Source: Planctomycetota bacterium
GTDB taxonomy: Bacteria > Planctomycetota > UBA8742 > UBA2392
Direction of reading: 5' to 3'
Length of the DNA stretch: 64,000 bases
NCBI GenBank assembly: GCA_020638675.1
Contig: JACKID010000001.1
Location: 1,178,001-1,242,000 of the forward strand
Shown here: one piece after another, positions 29,705 to 37,567 of the stretch
Numbering within the stretch: the stretch's first letter is position 1
Layout of the letters: the number at the start of each line of letters is the position of its first letter
The notes under the pieces: model-generated
The model's input: the letters and a program-made list of their open reading frames with translations, nothing else
Database searches by the model: none
Told to the model about the DNA's origin: nothing
Program-made: the position numbers and the translations under genes

Positions 29705-30403
29705 ATGACGCTACGCTTTGACATCTTGACCCTGTTTCCCGCGATGGTGAACGCGGTGCTTAGCCAGAGCATCCCGCGCATCGCCGCAGAACAGGGCGCC
29801 GTGGAATACCACCTGCACAACTTCCGCGACTTCGCGGAGGGCGTCCACCAAGCCGTGGACGACCGCCCATACGGCGGGGGCGCAGGAATGGTGCTGAAGC
29901 CCGAGCCGATTTTTAAATGCATCCGGCACGTGCTGACGGAAGGTCCAATGCCGCACATGGTGATGCTGAGCCCGCAGGGGCGACGCTTCACCCAGCGCGT
30001 GGCGGAGGAACTGGCCGCCAAGCCGCGTATCCTGATGCTGTGCGGCCGCTATGAGGGCTTTGACGAGCGAATCAGGCTCGGCTGGCAGTGGGACGAAATC
30101 AGCATCGGTGACTACGTGCTGTCCGGCGGAGAGCTGGCGGCACTGGCGGTCACAGATGCGGTCGTGAGGCTGCTGCCGGGGGTGCTGGGGGATGAAGCCA
30201 GCGCCGACGAGGAAAGTTTCGGCAAGGGGCTCGAGGGCAGGCTGCTCGAGTACCCGCACTACACGCGACCCGTCGAGTTCGAAGGGATGCGGGTGCCCGA
30301 AGTGCTGCAGTCAGGCCACCACGGCGAGATAGCAAAGTGGCGCCTGGAGCAGGCGCGAAAGAGAACGAAGGAGCGTCGCCCAGACTTGCTGGACGGCGAA
30401 TGA
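29705..30403 (+). CDS. trmD: tRNA (guanine37-N1)-methyltransferase
   Basis: SPOUT-class enzyme that methylates G37 next to the anticodon and prevents +1 frameshifting. The 232 residues show FDILTLFPAMV, DDRPYGGGAGMVLKPEP, the deep-knot motifs MLSPQGRRFTQ and LCGRYEGFDER, and ISIGDYVLSGGELAALAVTDAV. It is usually in an rpsP-rimM-trmD-rplS operon; here trmD-rplS are attached to the end of the alpha operon and rpsP and rimM are not seen. Confidence 0.98.
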   Translation: MTLRFDILTLFPAMVNAVLSQSIPRIAAEQGAVEYHLHNFRDFAEGVHQAVDDRPYGGGAGMVLKPEPIFKCIRHVLTEGPMPHMVMLSPQGRRFTQRVAEELAAKPRILMLCGRYEGFDERIRLGWQWDEISIGDYVLSGGELAALAVTDAVVRLLPGVLGDEASADEESFGKGLEGRLLEYPHYTRPVEFEGMRVPEVLQSGHHGEIAKWRLEQARKRTKERRPDLLDGE

Positions 30404-30409
30404 GGTAGG

Positions 30410-30450
30410 GACGCAGCATGCTGTGTCCGCAGAAGACGGGGCAATGCCCC
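30410..30450 (+). promoter_or_regulatory. Two hairpins in the trmD-rplS gap
   Basis: GACGCAG/CTGTGTC with CATG loop (30410-30427; one G-U pair), then GGGGC-AAT-GCCCC (30438-30450), directly followed by the rplS binding site AAGGA (30451-30455). L19 leader elements are known in other bacteria, but I cannot match this one to them. Confidence 0.4.
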
Positions 30451-30463
30451 AAGGAATGAAGTC

Positions 30464-30943
30464 ATGAGCGGCTTTGCACACGAGCTCGAACGCCGTGAAG
30501 TCTCCAAGACCGACATCCCCGTGTTTCATGTGGGTGATGCGGTCGACGTCCACGTGCGAATCAAGGAAGGCGAAAAAGAGCGCGTCCAGATCTTCAGCGG
30601 CACCTGCATCGCCCGCAAGGGCGGCGGGCTGCGCGAGACCTTCACGGTGCGGCGCATCGTCGAGGGCGAAGGCGTGGAGCGCATCTTCCCGCTGCACAGC
30701 CCGAACGTCGTGAAGATCGAGCTCAAGCGCGCCGGCAAGGTTCGCCGCGCCAAGCTGTACTACCTGCGCGATCGCGTCGGCAAGGCCACCCGCATCATGG
30801 AAAAGCTGAACGCCACGCACCTCGGCAAGACCGACGACAAGCGCACCGCAGACGAGCAGGCCGCAGCACCGGCCGCCGAAGAGAAGCCGGCCGAAGAGCC
30901 CGCCAAGGAAGAAGCACCGGCCGAGGCCAAGGCAGAGAGCTAG
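30464..30943 (+). CDS. rplS: Ribosomal protein L19 with Ala/Glu tail
   Basis: L19 lies at the 30S-50S interface. Residues about 1-118 match the family (PVFHVGDAVDVHVRIKEGEKERVQIF, RRIVEGEGVERIFPLHSP, VRRAKLYYLRDRVGKA, cited in parts). About 40 residues of a low-complexity tail rich in Ala, Glu, Pro and Lys follow, giving 159 residues. Last gene of the superoperon; a strong terminator begins 29 nt after its stop. Confidence 0.97.
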   Translation: MSGFAHELERREVSKTDIPVFHVGDAVDVHVRIKEGEKERVQIFSGTCIARKGGGLRETFTVRRIVEGEGVERIFPLHSPNVVKIELKRAGKVRRAKLYYLRDRVGKATRIMEKLNATHLGKTDDKRTADEQAAAPAAEEKPAEEPAKEEAPAEAKAES

Positions 30944-30971
30944 TCGCCAGGTACAACCGATTGCTAACCTC

Positions 30972-31005
30972 ACAGGGCCGCTAACGCGGCCCTGTTTGTG
31001 TTTTT
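30972..31005 (+). terminator. Intrinsic terminator of the r-protein superoperon
   Basis: Perfect 10-bp stem ACAGGGCCGC (30972-30981) / GCGGCCCTGT (30986-30995), loop TAAC, followed by TTGTGTTTTT. It ends only eight nt before the next gene. Confidence 0.95.
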
Positions 31006-31013
31006 GATCGAAG

Positions 31014-31568
31014 ATGAGTCTGACTTGGCATCATGCGTTGTTGGTTGAGCCGTGTCCCGTCTGCGGAAAGCGGGGGCATCGGTTACCGTTGGATATTGGC
31101 GCGAACTACCCGGATCCCTACGCCCAGATGTCCGAGCAGGACCGTTGGGAACTGGGTTGGGTCTCCGCGAAGGAGAATCCCGACTTCTGCCGGATCAAGT
31201 ATCCTGATGGTCAGATAGACCACTTCATTCGCGGCGTGCTGGAGATGCCTATTCTGGACGCGGACAGTTCATTGGTGCTCGGCGTCTGGGCAACTTTGTC
31301 TGAAGCGAATTGGAATCTGGCGCGTGCTACTTGGGATGAGCCGGATCGAACGCCTGAGCAGCCGATGTTCGGCTGGCTTTCAACTTGGCACAGGCTGTAC
31401 CCCGACATCAATGAACTCGGGTGTGACGTCCGACTTCAGACTGACTCACGTCCGCTTATCCGACTTCACGACGCCAACCACCCGATGGTTCATGACCAGC
31501 ATCAAGGGATCACGCGACTGCGATTGGCCGAGATCGTCCACTCTGGTCTTCCTGCCTACGAGGGGTGA
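31014..31568 (+). CDS. DUF2199 family protein
   Basis: 184 residues of the uncharacterised DUF2199 family. The family traits are an N-terminal CPVCGKRGHRLPLD metal-knuckle-like segment, NPDFCRIKYPDG, IRGVLEMPILDADSSLVLGVWATLSE and FGWLSTW..YPDI, ending RPLIRLHDANHPMVHDQHQGI (cited in parts). The function of the family is unknown. By eye its codons use clearly more A/T at third positions than the neighbours, suggesting later arrival. It starts eight nt after the superoperon terminator, so it either depends on read-through or has a promoter I cannot see. Its position between rplS and yraN is where rnhB is found in many genomes. Confidence 0.85.
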   Translation: MSLTWHHALLVEPCPVCGKRGHRLPLDIGANYPDPYAQMSEQDRWELGWVSAKENPDFCRIKYPDGQIDHFIRGVLEMPILDADSSLVLGVWATLSEANWNLARATWDEPDRTPEQPMFGWLSTWHRLYPDINELGCDVRLQTDSRPLIRLHDANHPMVHDQHQGITRLRLAEIVHSGLPAYEG

Positions 31569-31587
31569 GCAACGTGGTGGAGGCACG

Positions 31588-32046
31588 ATGTTCTTTTTCG
31601 AGTTGATCGGCGCATACCTCAAGCAGCTTCGGCCGCGTAAAGCGGGGCCGCCGGGGCGGTCTCGGACGCGGGCGGTGGGGGATGCGGCCGAGGAGTTCGC
31701 GCTGGCATTCCTTAGGAAGGAAAAGGGCTTCCGGTTGGTCGAGCGCGGCATGATGGATGAGGACGGCGAGCTGGATCTCGTCGGGCGCATCAAGGGCAAC
31801 GAAGGCCTGGTCGTCGTCGAGGTGCGCGCGCGCAAAGAAGGCGGGCTGCTGACGCCGCGCGAAGCGGTGGATGCCAAGAAGCAGCGCCAGGTTGTCGAGA
31901 CCGCGCGCCGACTGCTGCCGCGCAAGGGCTTTCACGATGTGCTTCGCTTTGACGTAGTAGGTGTGTACCTGAACGACCGCGATGAGCCGGTGCGCGCGGA
32001 GCACTTCGAGAGCGCCTTCGACCAGTCGGTGCTGCGGAAGCGTTAG
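31588..32046 (+). CDS. yraN: YraN/UPF0102 nuclease-fold protein
   Basis: 152-residue member of the UPF0102 (YraN) family, which has a restriction-endonuclease-like fold and unknown function. Visible motifs: GDAAEEFALAFL, the catalytic-type DEDGELDLVGRI (E-x-D), VVVEVRARKE (the E-V-K/R element) and KKQRQVVETARR. ATG 31588 has GGAGG four nt upstream; the longer frame to 31324 overlaps the DUF2199 gene and is rejected. The stop overlaps the convergent TPR lipoprotein gene by four nt, leaving no room for a separate terminator. Confidence 0.93.
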   Translation: MFFFELIGAYLKQLRPRKAGPPGRSRTRAVGDAAEEFALAFLRKEKGFRLVERGMMDEDGELDLVGRIKGNEGLVVVEVRARKEGGLLTPREAVDAKKQRQVVETARRLLPRKGFHDVLRFDVVGVYLNDRDEPVRAEHFESAFDQSVLRKR

Positions 32047-33455
32047 CCATTGTCCGGCGGCAACTCGCCGGTTGAGCGATACACGTGGAACTTGGCGACG
32101 GACTCGATCCACAGGCTGGCGTTGGTCGGCTTGTCGTCGCGCTTCTTGAGCTCGTTCAGCACCTCAAGGCTCTTGCCCTCTCGCAGCAGGATCCACCAGC
32201 GCATCGCCAGCAGAAACTCCGAGTCTTCGTCCTCTTCGCTGAGCCACGCGTCAATGCTGCCGAGGCACTGCTCGTTGTCGCGGGCCTTGAACAGCGCCAT
32301 CGTCCGCATGATCCGCATGCCGTCGAGGTTCGGCTCGCGTACCTCCAGCTGCGTCAACTCCGCCAGCGTGATGCCCGGTGCGTTGAGCCGCAGCGCATCC
32401 TCCGCGCGCCAAAGCCGGATCACGGCTTTCATGCTACCGGGCGCGGGCGGCGCGCCGAAGTCGCTGGCCTTCAGCTTCTCTTCCGTTTCCTTCAACTGCG
32501 CCTCGCGCGCCGGGTCCAGCGCCAGCAACTGGTAATGACGCGTCAGGGTGTCCGGGTGCGAAGGCGACACGGCGTCCAGGCGCTGGAACCACGAGTCCAC
32601 TTCCTCGGCCAGCGGGTCCTTCTCAGCCGCGGCGGCGGTCTGCACGGCGAGCATCCAGTGCCCGAACAGGGCGGCCCAGCGCAACTCGACGCGGTCCTGC
32701 GTTTCCAGCGTCTTCTCGAAGATCGGCTTCAGCGCCTTGCCATCCTTCACGGCCGTCACCAGGCGCGCCGCGTACTGCACGACGCCTTCGTAGTCCGGCT
32801 GCAGCTCGTACGCCTTCAGCAGGTGCGCGATGGACTCGTTCTCCAGCTCCTTGCGCAGGCTGAGCTCGCAGAGCAGCACTTCGGCTCGCGAGCGCCGCCC
32901 GGCGGGCGCCTTGGCGTCGGCGACCAGCTCAAGCGCCGCGGTGCGCGCTTCTTCGTCACGACCGAGGTCGCTGCAGGCGTAGGCGTAGTCGAGCAGGAAC
33001 TCAGGCCGCAACTCGGGCCCCGCAAGCTCCAGGGTTACCCGGCGCTGCTCAAGCTCTTCGTCCTCCAGGTACGTCTGGTTGTACAGCCCGCTGAGGGCAA
33101 CGCGCGGCTCGAGGCGCTCAGGCCCGAGGTCGCGCGCCGTAAGCAGCGACTTCTCGGCGCTGATCAGGTCGCCCTGCCATCGGTGGTACTGCGCCGCCAG
33201 CAGGTGCGCGCGATAGTCTTCGCCGTTGAACTTGAGCGCGTGGCCTACCGTGGTCTGCGCGCCCACGGCGTCGCCGTCCTTGATCTGCAGGCGCAGCAGG
33301 TCGGCGTGGGAGTCCAGATCGTCCGGGTGATCCTTGATCTGCGCGACGAGGTCTTCTTTCGGGTCAGTGACACCCTCGGGCAACTCGCCCGTTTCGTTCG
33401 GCATCAGCGTGCAGCCGGCGAGCAGCAGAATCAGCAGCACTGGCAGCAATCGCAT
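32043..33455 (-). CDS. TPR lipoprotein, last gene of XPB operon
   Basis: 470-residue predicted lipoprotein: MRLLPVLLILLLAGC gives a lipobox LLAGC with Cys15. The mature part is alpha-helical with repeated 34-residue-like units (HADLLRLQIKDGDAVGAQTTVGHALKFN, YRAHLLAAQYHRWQGDLISAEKSLLTARDLGP, in parts), so a tetratricopeptide scaffold. Its ATG shares one base with the stop of the helicase-associated gene (TGATG), so translation is coupled. Why an envelope lipoprotein is coupled to DNA-repair-type genes is not clear. It ends overlapping yraN tail-to-tail. Confidence 0.8.
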   Translation of the reverse strand: MRLLPVLLILLLAGCTLMPNETGELPEGVTDPKEDLVAQIKDHPDDLDSHADLLRLQIKDGDAVGAQTTVGHALKFNGEDYRAHLLAAQYHRWQGDLISAEKSLLTARDLGPERLEPRVALSGLYNQTYLEDEELEQRRVTLELAGPELRPEFLLDYAYACSDLGRDEEARTAALELVADAKAPAGRRSRAEVLLCELSLRKELENESIAHLLKAYELQPDYEGVVQYAARLVTAVKDGKALKPIFEKTLETQDRVELRWAALFGHWMLAVQTAAAAEKDPLAEEVDSWFQRLDAVSPSHPDTLTRHYQLLALDPAREAQLKETEEKLKASDFGAPPAPGSMKAVIRLWRAEDALRLNAPGITLAELTQLEVREPNLDGMRIMRTMALFKARDNEQCLGSIDAWLSEEDEDSEFLLAMRWWILLREGKSLEVLNELKKRDDKPTNASLWIESVAKFHVYRSTGELPPDNG

Positions 33456-35167
33456 CAGCGTCCCCTCGCGTCGGTGCGGGGCTTGATACCCAGTTTCTCA
33501 AGCAGTTTGCGTAACTCGCCTGACCCGTTCGGGCGCAGCAGAAACACGCCGGGTGCAAGGCGTCGATCAATCCAGCGCGTGAACTCGGCAAGCTCATCCA
33601 GCAACTCGGCCTGCTCGCGGTTTTCGGCCAGGAAGACCTCGGCGCCGCCGGCATAGGGGCGCGGGAACTCGCCACTCCAGGTTCTCAGCGCCAGGGCCAG
33701 CGGCGCGGACAGCGGCTTGGCCATGCCCTCGCGCACGCGACGCAGCAACTCGTCGGCCCCCAGCGCGGCGGCGGATTCGGTTACCAGCTCCGGGTCCAGC
33801 TCGTAGCGATCCGTCGACAGGTTGCGGCTGACCAGCCCCAGCAACTGCCGGGCGCGGAAATGCTGCTCTTCGCGCGGGGCCGAGAGCGCCGTCGTGTCCG
33901 TCGGTGAGATCACCGGCGGCAGTCGGCGCGAGTAATCCAACACATTGCGGCGCGGCGGCGCGACTTCGCGTAGCAGCGCCGCGTCGGGCGCCGGCACGGC
34001 AAAGTGGCCGCCCGTCAGCCGGGTGGGGGCAAGCTTGCTGAGCAGTTTCTCCGGCAGGGTCTTGGCGAGGTCTTCGACACCCTCGGCCTCGATCAGCAGA
34101 GCATCGGGCCAGATCTTGATGCGCTCGGAGAGCGCCGCCCAGTCATCCAGCGAAAAGCGCACGTTCTGCGGCAGCGGCGCGCGGGAGAGTCCCGCCAGGA
34201 AACTGACAAGCTCCGACGCTGATTCGCCGCGCCCGAGTGCATCGGCAAACGGCTTGCGCTCCAGCACGTAGGTGCGCACGCGACCTTCCGGGCGGGGCGT
34301 CGTGAATCGTGCCAGCCGCCAGAGCGCCGAAGGGTCGGGGCGATCGCCCAGCGCGATGGCTTCAAAGTTGGGCTGCACGACGACTTCGAAAGAGTGTTCC
34401 TCCGCCGGGCCATCGGTAAGCGGGGTCATGGCGTAGGAGCGCGGGTCAAAGTCGACCCAGCCCAGGCTGCTCAGCGGCAGGGCGACCATCAGGCGCACCA
34501 CCGCGCCTTCGACGATCTCCCAGCTTCCGTCGCGCTCGACGTCTTCGCGCCCGCCACGCTCGCGGACTCCGCGGTAGTAGACCTGCCGCCATGAGCCGTC
34601 GTTGTCGTGGTTGATGAACAGGTCGCGCGCATGGCGCTCCAGCCAGTTCACGAACTCCGGCAGCGTGGTTTCGCTGTCGAGCGCTTCCACAATGCGGATG
34701 AGTTCTCTGCGTGACTCGACCAGGCGCTCGGCCGTCGGGAAGTCCGAAGTCACGTCAACAGTGCGCCCCTTGCGCAGGGCGGGCAGCTCGAGCTCCGGCG
34801 TCAGGGCGAATTCATTCAGGTCGCGCGATTCGGTCCAGGCGCGGCGCAGCTGAACCAGGCGCTCGTCCGACGATTGCGCAAAGAACTCGTCGGCCTCGGG
34901 CGTGACGTCGAGACGCCCTTCGACTTCCGCCACCAGCGACAGGTCGCGGGCGAGTGCAAGCCAGAACTCGACCTGCGCGAAGCCGATGCCGCCCGGCTCG
35001 TCATCCGGCTGGGCCAGTGACGCGTTGGCCGCGCGGAAGAACGCGAGATTGGGAAGCCCGTTCTTCAGCACCTTCGGCGCGCGCGCGATCACGACCTCCA
35101 GCACGCTGAGCAAATCAAGCTCGGCGGCCCGGAAGCGGCGGATCGGTGTGGCTGCGGCCTCGGTCAT
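33455..35167 (-). CDS. Helicase-associated domain protein (Helicase_C_3-like)
   Basis: 570 residues from the ATG at 35167, which overlaps the stop of the preceding small gene (ATGA). The protein resembles bacterial helicase-associated proteins encoded beside XPB (for example the partner of mycobacterial ercc3): winged-helix-like N-terminal half, the block EEHSFEVVVQPNFEAIAL followed by WRLARF, then a C-terminal globular region. It contains no Walker motifs of its own. It probably acts with the XPB helicase; the exact role is unknown. Assignment rests on remembered family features and on the conserved gene pair. Confidence 0.7.
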   Translation of the reverse strand: MTEAAATPIRRFRAAELDLLSVLEVVIARAPKVLKNGLPNLAFFRAANASLAQPDDEPGGIGFAQVEFWLALARDLSLVAEVEGRLDVTPEADEFFAQSSDERLVQLRRAWTESRDLNEFALTPELELPALRKGRTVDVTSDFPTAERLVESRRELIRIVEALDSETTLPEFVNWLERHARDLFINHDNDGSWRQVYYRGVRERGGREDVERDGSWEIVEGAVVRLMVALPLSSLGWVDFDPRSYAMTPLTDGPAEEHSFEVVVQPNFEAIALGDRPDPSALWRLARFTTPRPEGRVRTYVLERKPFADALGRGESASELVSFLAGLSRAPLPQNVRFSLDDWAALSERIKIWPDALLIEAEGVEDLAKTLPEKLLSKLAPTRLTGGHFAVPAPDAALLREVAPPRRNVLDYSRRLPPVISPTDTTALSAPREEQHFRARQLLGLVSRNLSTDRYELDPELVTESAAALGADELLRRVREGMAKPLSAPLALALRTWSGEFPRPYAGGAEVFLAENREQAELLDELAEFTRWIDRRLAPGVFLLRPNGSGELRKLLEKLGIKPRTDARGR

Positions 35168-35361
35168 CGCATCACCTTCGGGTGCAGGCCGTTGGCTTCG
35201 AGCGCGCTGACGACCTTCTCGGCGTCTTCGCACTCCAGCACGGCCAGGTTCGGCGCAAGCCGTACCAGCACACGCTCCGCACATTGTGCGACGGCGAGCG
35301 CTTCGTTCAGGGTGATTTCGTCAATCGTCTCGACGACGCCGACGTGCAGGTGCAGCTTCAC
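35164..35361 (-). CDS. 65-aa protein between XPB and its partner
   Basis: Small protein translated from GTG 35361, which overlaps the XPB stop (GTGA); its own stop overlaps the next ATG (ATGA). The sequence alternates strands and helices: KLHLHVGVVETIDEITLNEA, then AQCAERVLVRLAPNLAVLEC, then a C-terminal helix EKVVSALEANGL. This could be a small alpha/beta (ACT- or ferredoxin-like) fold. Two four-nt overlaps make a chance frame unlikely. I do not recognise the family; function is inferred only from position as an XPB-complex accessory. Confidence 0.65.
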   Translation of the reverse strand: MKLHLHVGVVETIDEITLNEALAVAQCAERVLVRLAPNLAVLECEDAEKVVSALEANGLHPKVMR

Positions 35362-37082
35362 TTCACCACCTCCTCGGTCGGCTCCGGCTCGACGGGCTTG
35401 AATTCGCCCGCGAGCACTTCGGCGGCGTCCACGATGCGGTAGCGATAGCCTTGCTCGACGAGGAACAACTGGCGATTGGCGCCGAATTCCTGGTCGCGGG
35501 TTTCGCGCGTCACAATGGTGTAGAAATGCGCGAGCGTGCCGTCCTCTTTCGGTCGCAGGATTCGCCCGAGGCGCTGGGCCTCTTCCTGCCGGCTGCCGAA
35601 CGTGCCGCTGAGCTGCACCATTACGCTGGCGTCCGGGAGGTCGACGGCAAAGTTGCCGACCTTGCTGACCACCAGCGTCTTGATCTCGCCGCTGCGGAAC
35701 TGCTGGTACAGCTCGTCGCGCTTCCTGCTGGGGGTCTTGCCCTCAATGAGCGGCAGCCCGAAGCGTGCGGCGAGCTCGTGAAGCTGGTCCAGGTACTGCG
35801 CAATCACAAGCACGCGATCGTCTTTGTGCAGCTCCAGCAACGCGGCCAGCACATCCATCTTGGACGGGTTCTCGGCCGCGAGGCGATACTGGTCGCGCTG
35901 TCCGGCCAGCGCGTAGGGCATGCGCTGCGGGCTTGGCAACTCGACGCGCACTTCCGTGCAGTCGGCCGTGGCGATCCAGCCCTGCTTCTCCAGTTCGCGC
36001 CATGGCACGTCGTAGCGCTTGGGGCCGACCAGGCTGAATACGTCTTCTTCCAGCCCGTCTTCGCGGACCAGCGTGGCGGTCAGGCCCAGGCGGCGGCGCG
36101 ACTGGATCGCGGCCGTTGCGCGGAATACCGGCGCGGGCAGCAGGTGGACCTCGTCGTAAATGATCAGGCCCCAGTCCGCCTTGTTGAAGATCTCGAAGTG
36201 GGGGAATTCCTCAGTCTTGCGCTTGCGATAGGTGACGATCTGGTAGGTCGCGACGGTGACCGGCGCGATGTTCTTGCTGTCGCCCGTGTACTCGGCGATC
36301 TGGTCTTCCTTCAGGTTGGTCTTGTCCAGCGCTTCGCGGATCCACTGGCGGACGGCCACGACGTTCGCGGTGAGAATCAGCGTGTGGGCCTTTACCTGCG
36401 CCATGGCCCCCAGTGCCACGATCGTTTTGCCGGCGCCGCAGGGCAGCACGACGACGCCGCTGCCGCCACGAACGCCGCCGCCGGCGTAGAAAACCTCGCC
36501 AGCCTCTTTCTGGTAGCGCCGCAGATCGAACGGTTTGCCCGCAACCGTCTGCTCCCGCAGTTGCACGTCGAGCGGCGTCCCCGGCGTATAGCCCGCGAGG
36601 TCTTCCACCGGGAAGCCGACCTTGACCAGCGCCTGCTTCAGGTAGCCGCGCGACGCCTGGCCGATCAGCGCCGTGTTGTCATTGAGGAATCCCTCGAAGT
36701 ATTTCTCGACGCCCTTCTGCTTGCTGAGCATCTGCAGCAGCACTGTGTCGTCGCTGCGCAGCACGTAGCGCCCGTCATCCAGGTCCAGTACCAGCCGCCC
36801 GTAGCGGCTGATGTATTCGACCACTTCCGTCCGCACGAGATCCGGTACGTCGTAGCGCGAGTATTTCTCGAGGGCGTCCAGCACCTGCGCGGCCGAGACA
36901 CCGGAGGCCGCGGCGTTCCAGAGGCTCAGCGGCGTGATGCGGTACGTGTGGATGTGTTCCGGGCTTTTTACCAACTCGCTGAACACAGCCATGGCGTCGC
37001 GCGCCGGCCCGTAGTCGGGGTGATCGACTTCGAGCAGGATCGTCAGGTCTGCCTGTACGATTGCGGGTCCGCGTTGTGGCAA
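35358..37082 (-). CDS. xpb: XPB-type superfamily 2 DNA helicase
   Basis: 574 residues, bacterial XPB/ERCC3 helicase. It has the family N-terminus IVQADLTILLEVDHPDY..LVKSPEHIHTYRITPLSLWNA, then Walker A PCGAGKT (about 214-220), DEVH box (about 310-313), LTAT motif III, the XPB-specific RED motif (VREDG), and motif VI QRLGRILRP near the C-terminus. The start TTG 37082 has GGAG six nt upstream; TTG 37094 would overlap that site. It is first in a four-gene coupled operon. In eukaryotes XPB opens DNA for repair and transcription; in bacteria its role is poorly known. Confidence 0.93.
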   Translation of the reverse strand: MPQRGPAIVQADLTILLEVDHPDYGPARDAMAVFSELVKSPEHIHTYRITPLSLWNAAASGVSAAQVLDALEKYSRYDVPDLVRTEVVEYISRYGRLVLDLDDGRYVLRSDDTVLLQMLSKQKGVEKYFEGFLNDNTALIGQASRGYLKQALVKVGFPVEDLAGYTPGTPLDVQLREQTVAGKPFDLRRYQKEAGEVFYAGGGVRGGSGVVVLPCGAGKTIVALGAMAQVKAHTLILTANVVAVRQWIREALDKTNLKEDQIAEYTGDSKNIAPVTVATYQIVTYRKRKTEEFPHFEIFNKADWGLIIYDEVHLLPAPVFRATAAIQSRRRLGLTATLVREDGLEEDVFSLVGPKRYDVPWRELEKQGWIATADCTEVRVELPSPQRMPYALAGQRDQYRLAAENPSKMDVLAALLELHKDDRVLVIAQYLDQLHELAARFGLPLIEGKTPSRKRDELYQQFRSGEIKTLVVSKVGNFAVDLPDASVMVQLSGTFGSRQEEAQRLGRILRPKEDGTLAHFYTIVTRETRDQEFGANRQLFLVEQGYRYRIVDAAEVLAGEFKPVEPEPTEEVVK

Positions 37083-37095
37083 TGCCAACTCCAAA

Positions 37096-37171
37096 GGGGA
37101 CAGGCACCATTTCGCTCACGACCTTCCACCGGGGCGCGAGAGTCCGCTGGGGCGAAGTGGAGCCAGTCCCC
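37096..37171. repeat. Imperfect inverted repeat, REP-like
   Basis: GGGGACAGGCACCATTTCG (37096-37114) and CGAAGTGGAGCCAGTCCCC (37153-37171) are imperfect inverse copies (16 of 19 positions) around a 38-nt GC-rich centre that can itself pair weakly (CTCACG/CGCGAG). Palindromes with GGGGACAGGCACC/GGAGCCAGTCCCC arms are, from memory, dispersed in many environmental genomes as REP-type elements. It lies in the leader of the XPB operon, beginning two nt upstream of the alternative TTG 37094. Confidence 0.5.
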
Positions 37172-37179
37172 AGAAGAAC

Positions 37180-37230
37180 CCGGCAGTCTAGCATGACAGG
37201 CGACTGCCGGAAATCTGGCAGTTCTGCCAG
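37180..37230. promoter_or_regulatory. Palindromic sites, likely activator or operator sites
   Basis: Two dyads share GGCAGT half-sites: CCGGCAGTC (37180-37188) with GACTGCCGG (37202-37210), and CTGGCAG-TT-CTGCCAG (37215-37230). They lie about 120-170 bp upstream of the sigma54 -24 element, the usual distance for enhancer sites of NtrC-type activators. The first dyad also overlaps an extended -10-like sequence (TGCTAGACT read on the - strand, -10 at 37185-37190) that could serve the XPB operon. Either role is inferred. Confidence 0.5.
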
Positions 37231-37348
37231 CGGAATCGACGGAGACCCGGCGCTTTCCGCCTTTGTCGAAATCGGGCCATAAATCGCAATCGTTCGTGAA
37301 GCGGCCATGCTGGCTGGTTCGCGGGCGTCGGCACATGCGGCGAACGGA

Positions 37349-37366
37349 TTGGCACGCCGGGTGCTT
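37349..37366 (+). promoter_or_regulatory. Sigma54 promoter of the envelope/two-component operon
   Basis: TTGGCACGCCGGGTGCTT: GG at 37351-37352 and GC at 37363-37364 are exactly ten nt apart, and the -24 half TTGGCACG is a perfect match to the consensus; the -12 half is GTGCT against TTGCW. It points at the operon that encodes an NtrC-family activator with GAFTGA. Transcription would start near 37375, giving a leader of about 190 nt. The rest of the 485-bp gap (37083-37567) is covered by the repeat, dyad and hairpin entries; nothing else was seen in it. Confidence 0.65.
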
Positions 37367-37401
37367 TATGCAATCACGTCTGGGAATTGGGTTCTCAGGC
37401 A

Positions 37402-37454
37402 AATGAGTAAGGCAGCCGGCGGTATGGCCCCACCGACCGGCTGCCGCACTCATT
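37402..37454 (+). other. 53-nt long hairpin in the leader
   Basis: AATGAGT (37402-37408) pairs with ACTCATT (37448-37454), GGCAGCCGG (37411-37419) with CCGGCTGCC (37437-37445), and GGT with ACC inside. There is no T tract on either strand, so it looks like an RNA stability or attenuation element, or a palindromic repeat, rather than a simple terminator. Confidence 0.55.
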
Positions 37455-37567
37455 CCAGGGCTGTGCGGGCGAAGCTTGTCACGTCACTGACACACCCGTA
37501 CCCTAGTTGGCGCGGCCGAAACGGAAAGCGGCTGCACAACCCCTGCACCCCCGCTGGAGAAGTACCG

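Noticed and set aside
32085..37196. Long open frames on the + strand opposite the XPB operon
   Set aside because: Composition is typical of complementary-strand shadows, and the - strand genes are recognised by motifs and by overlapping starts and stops.
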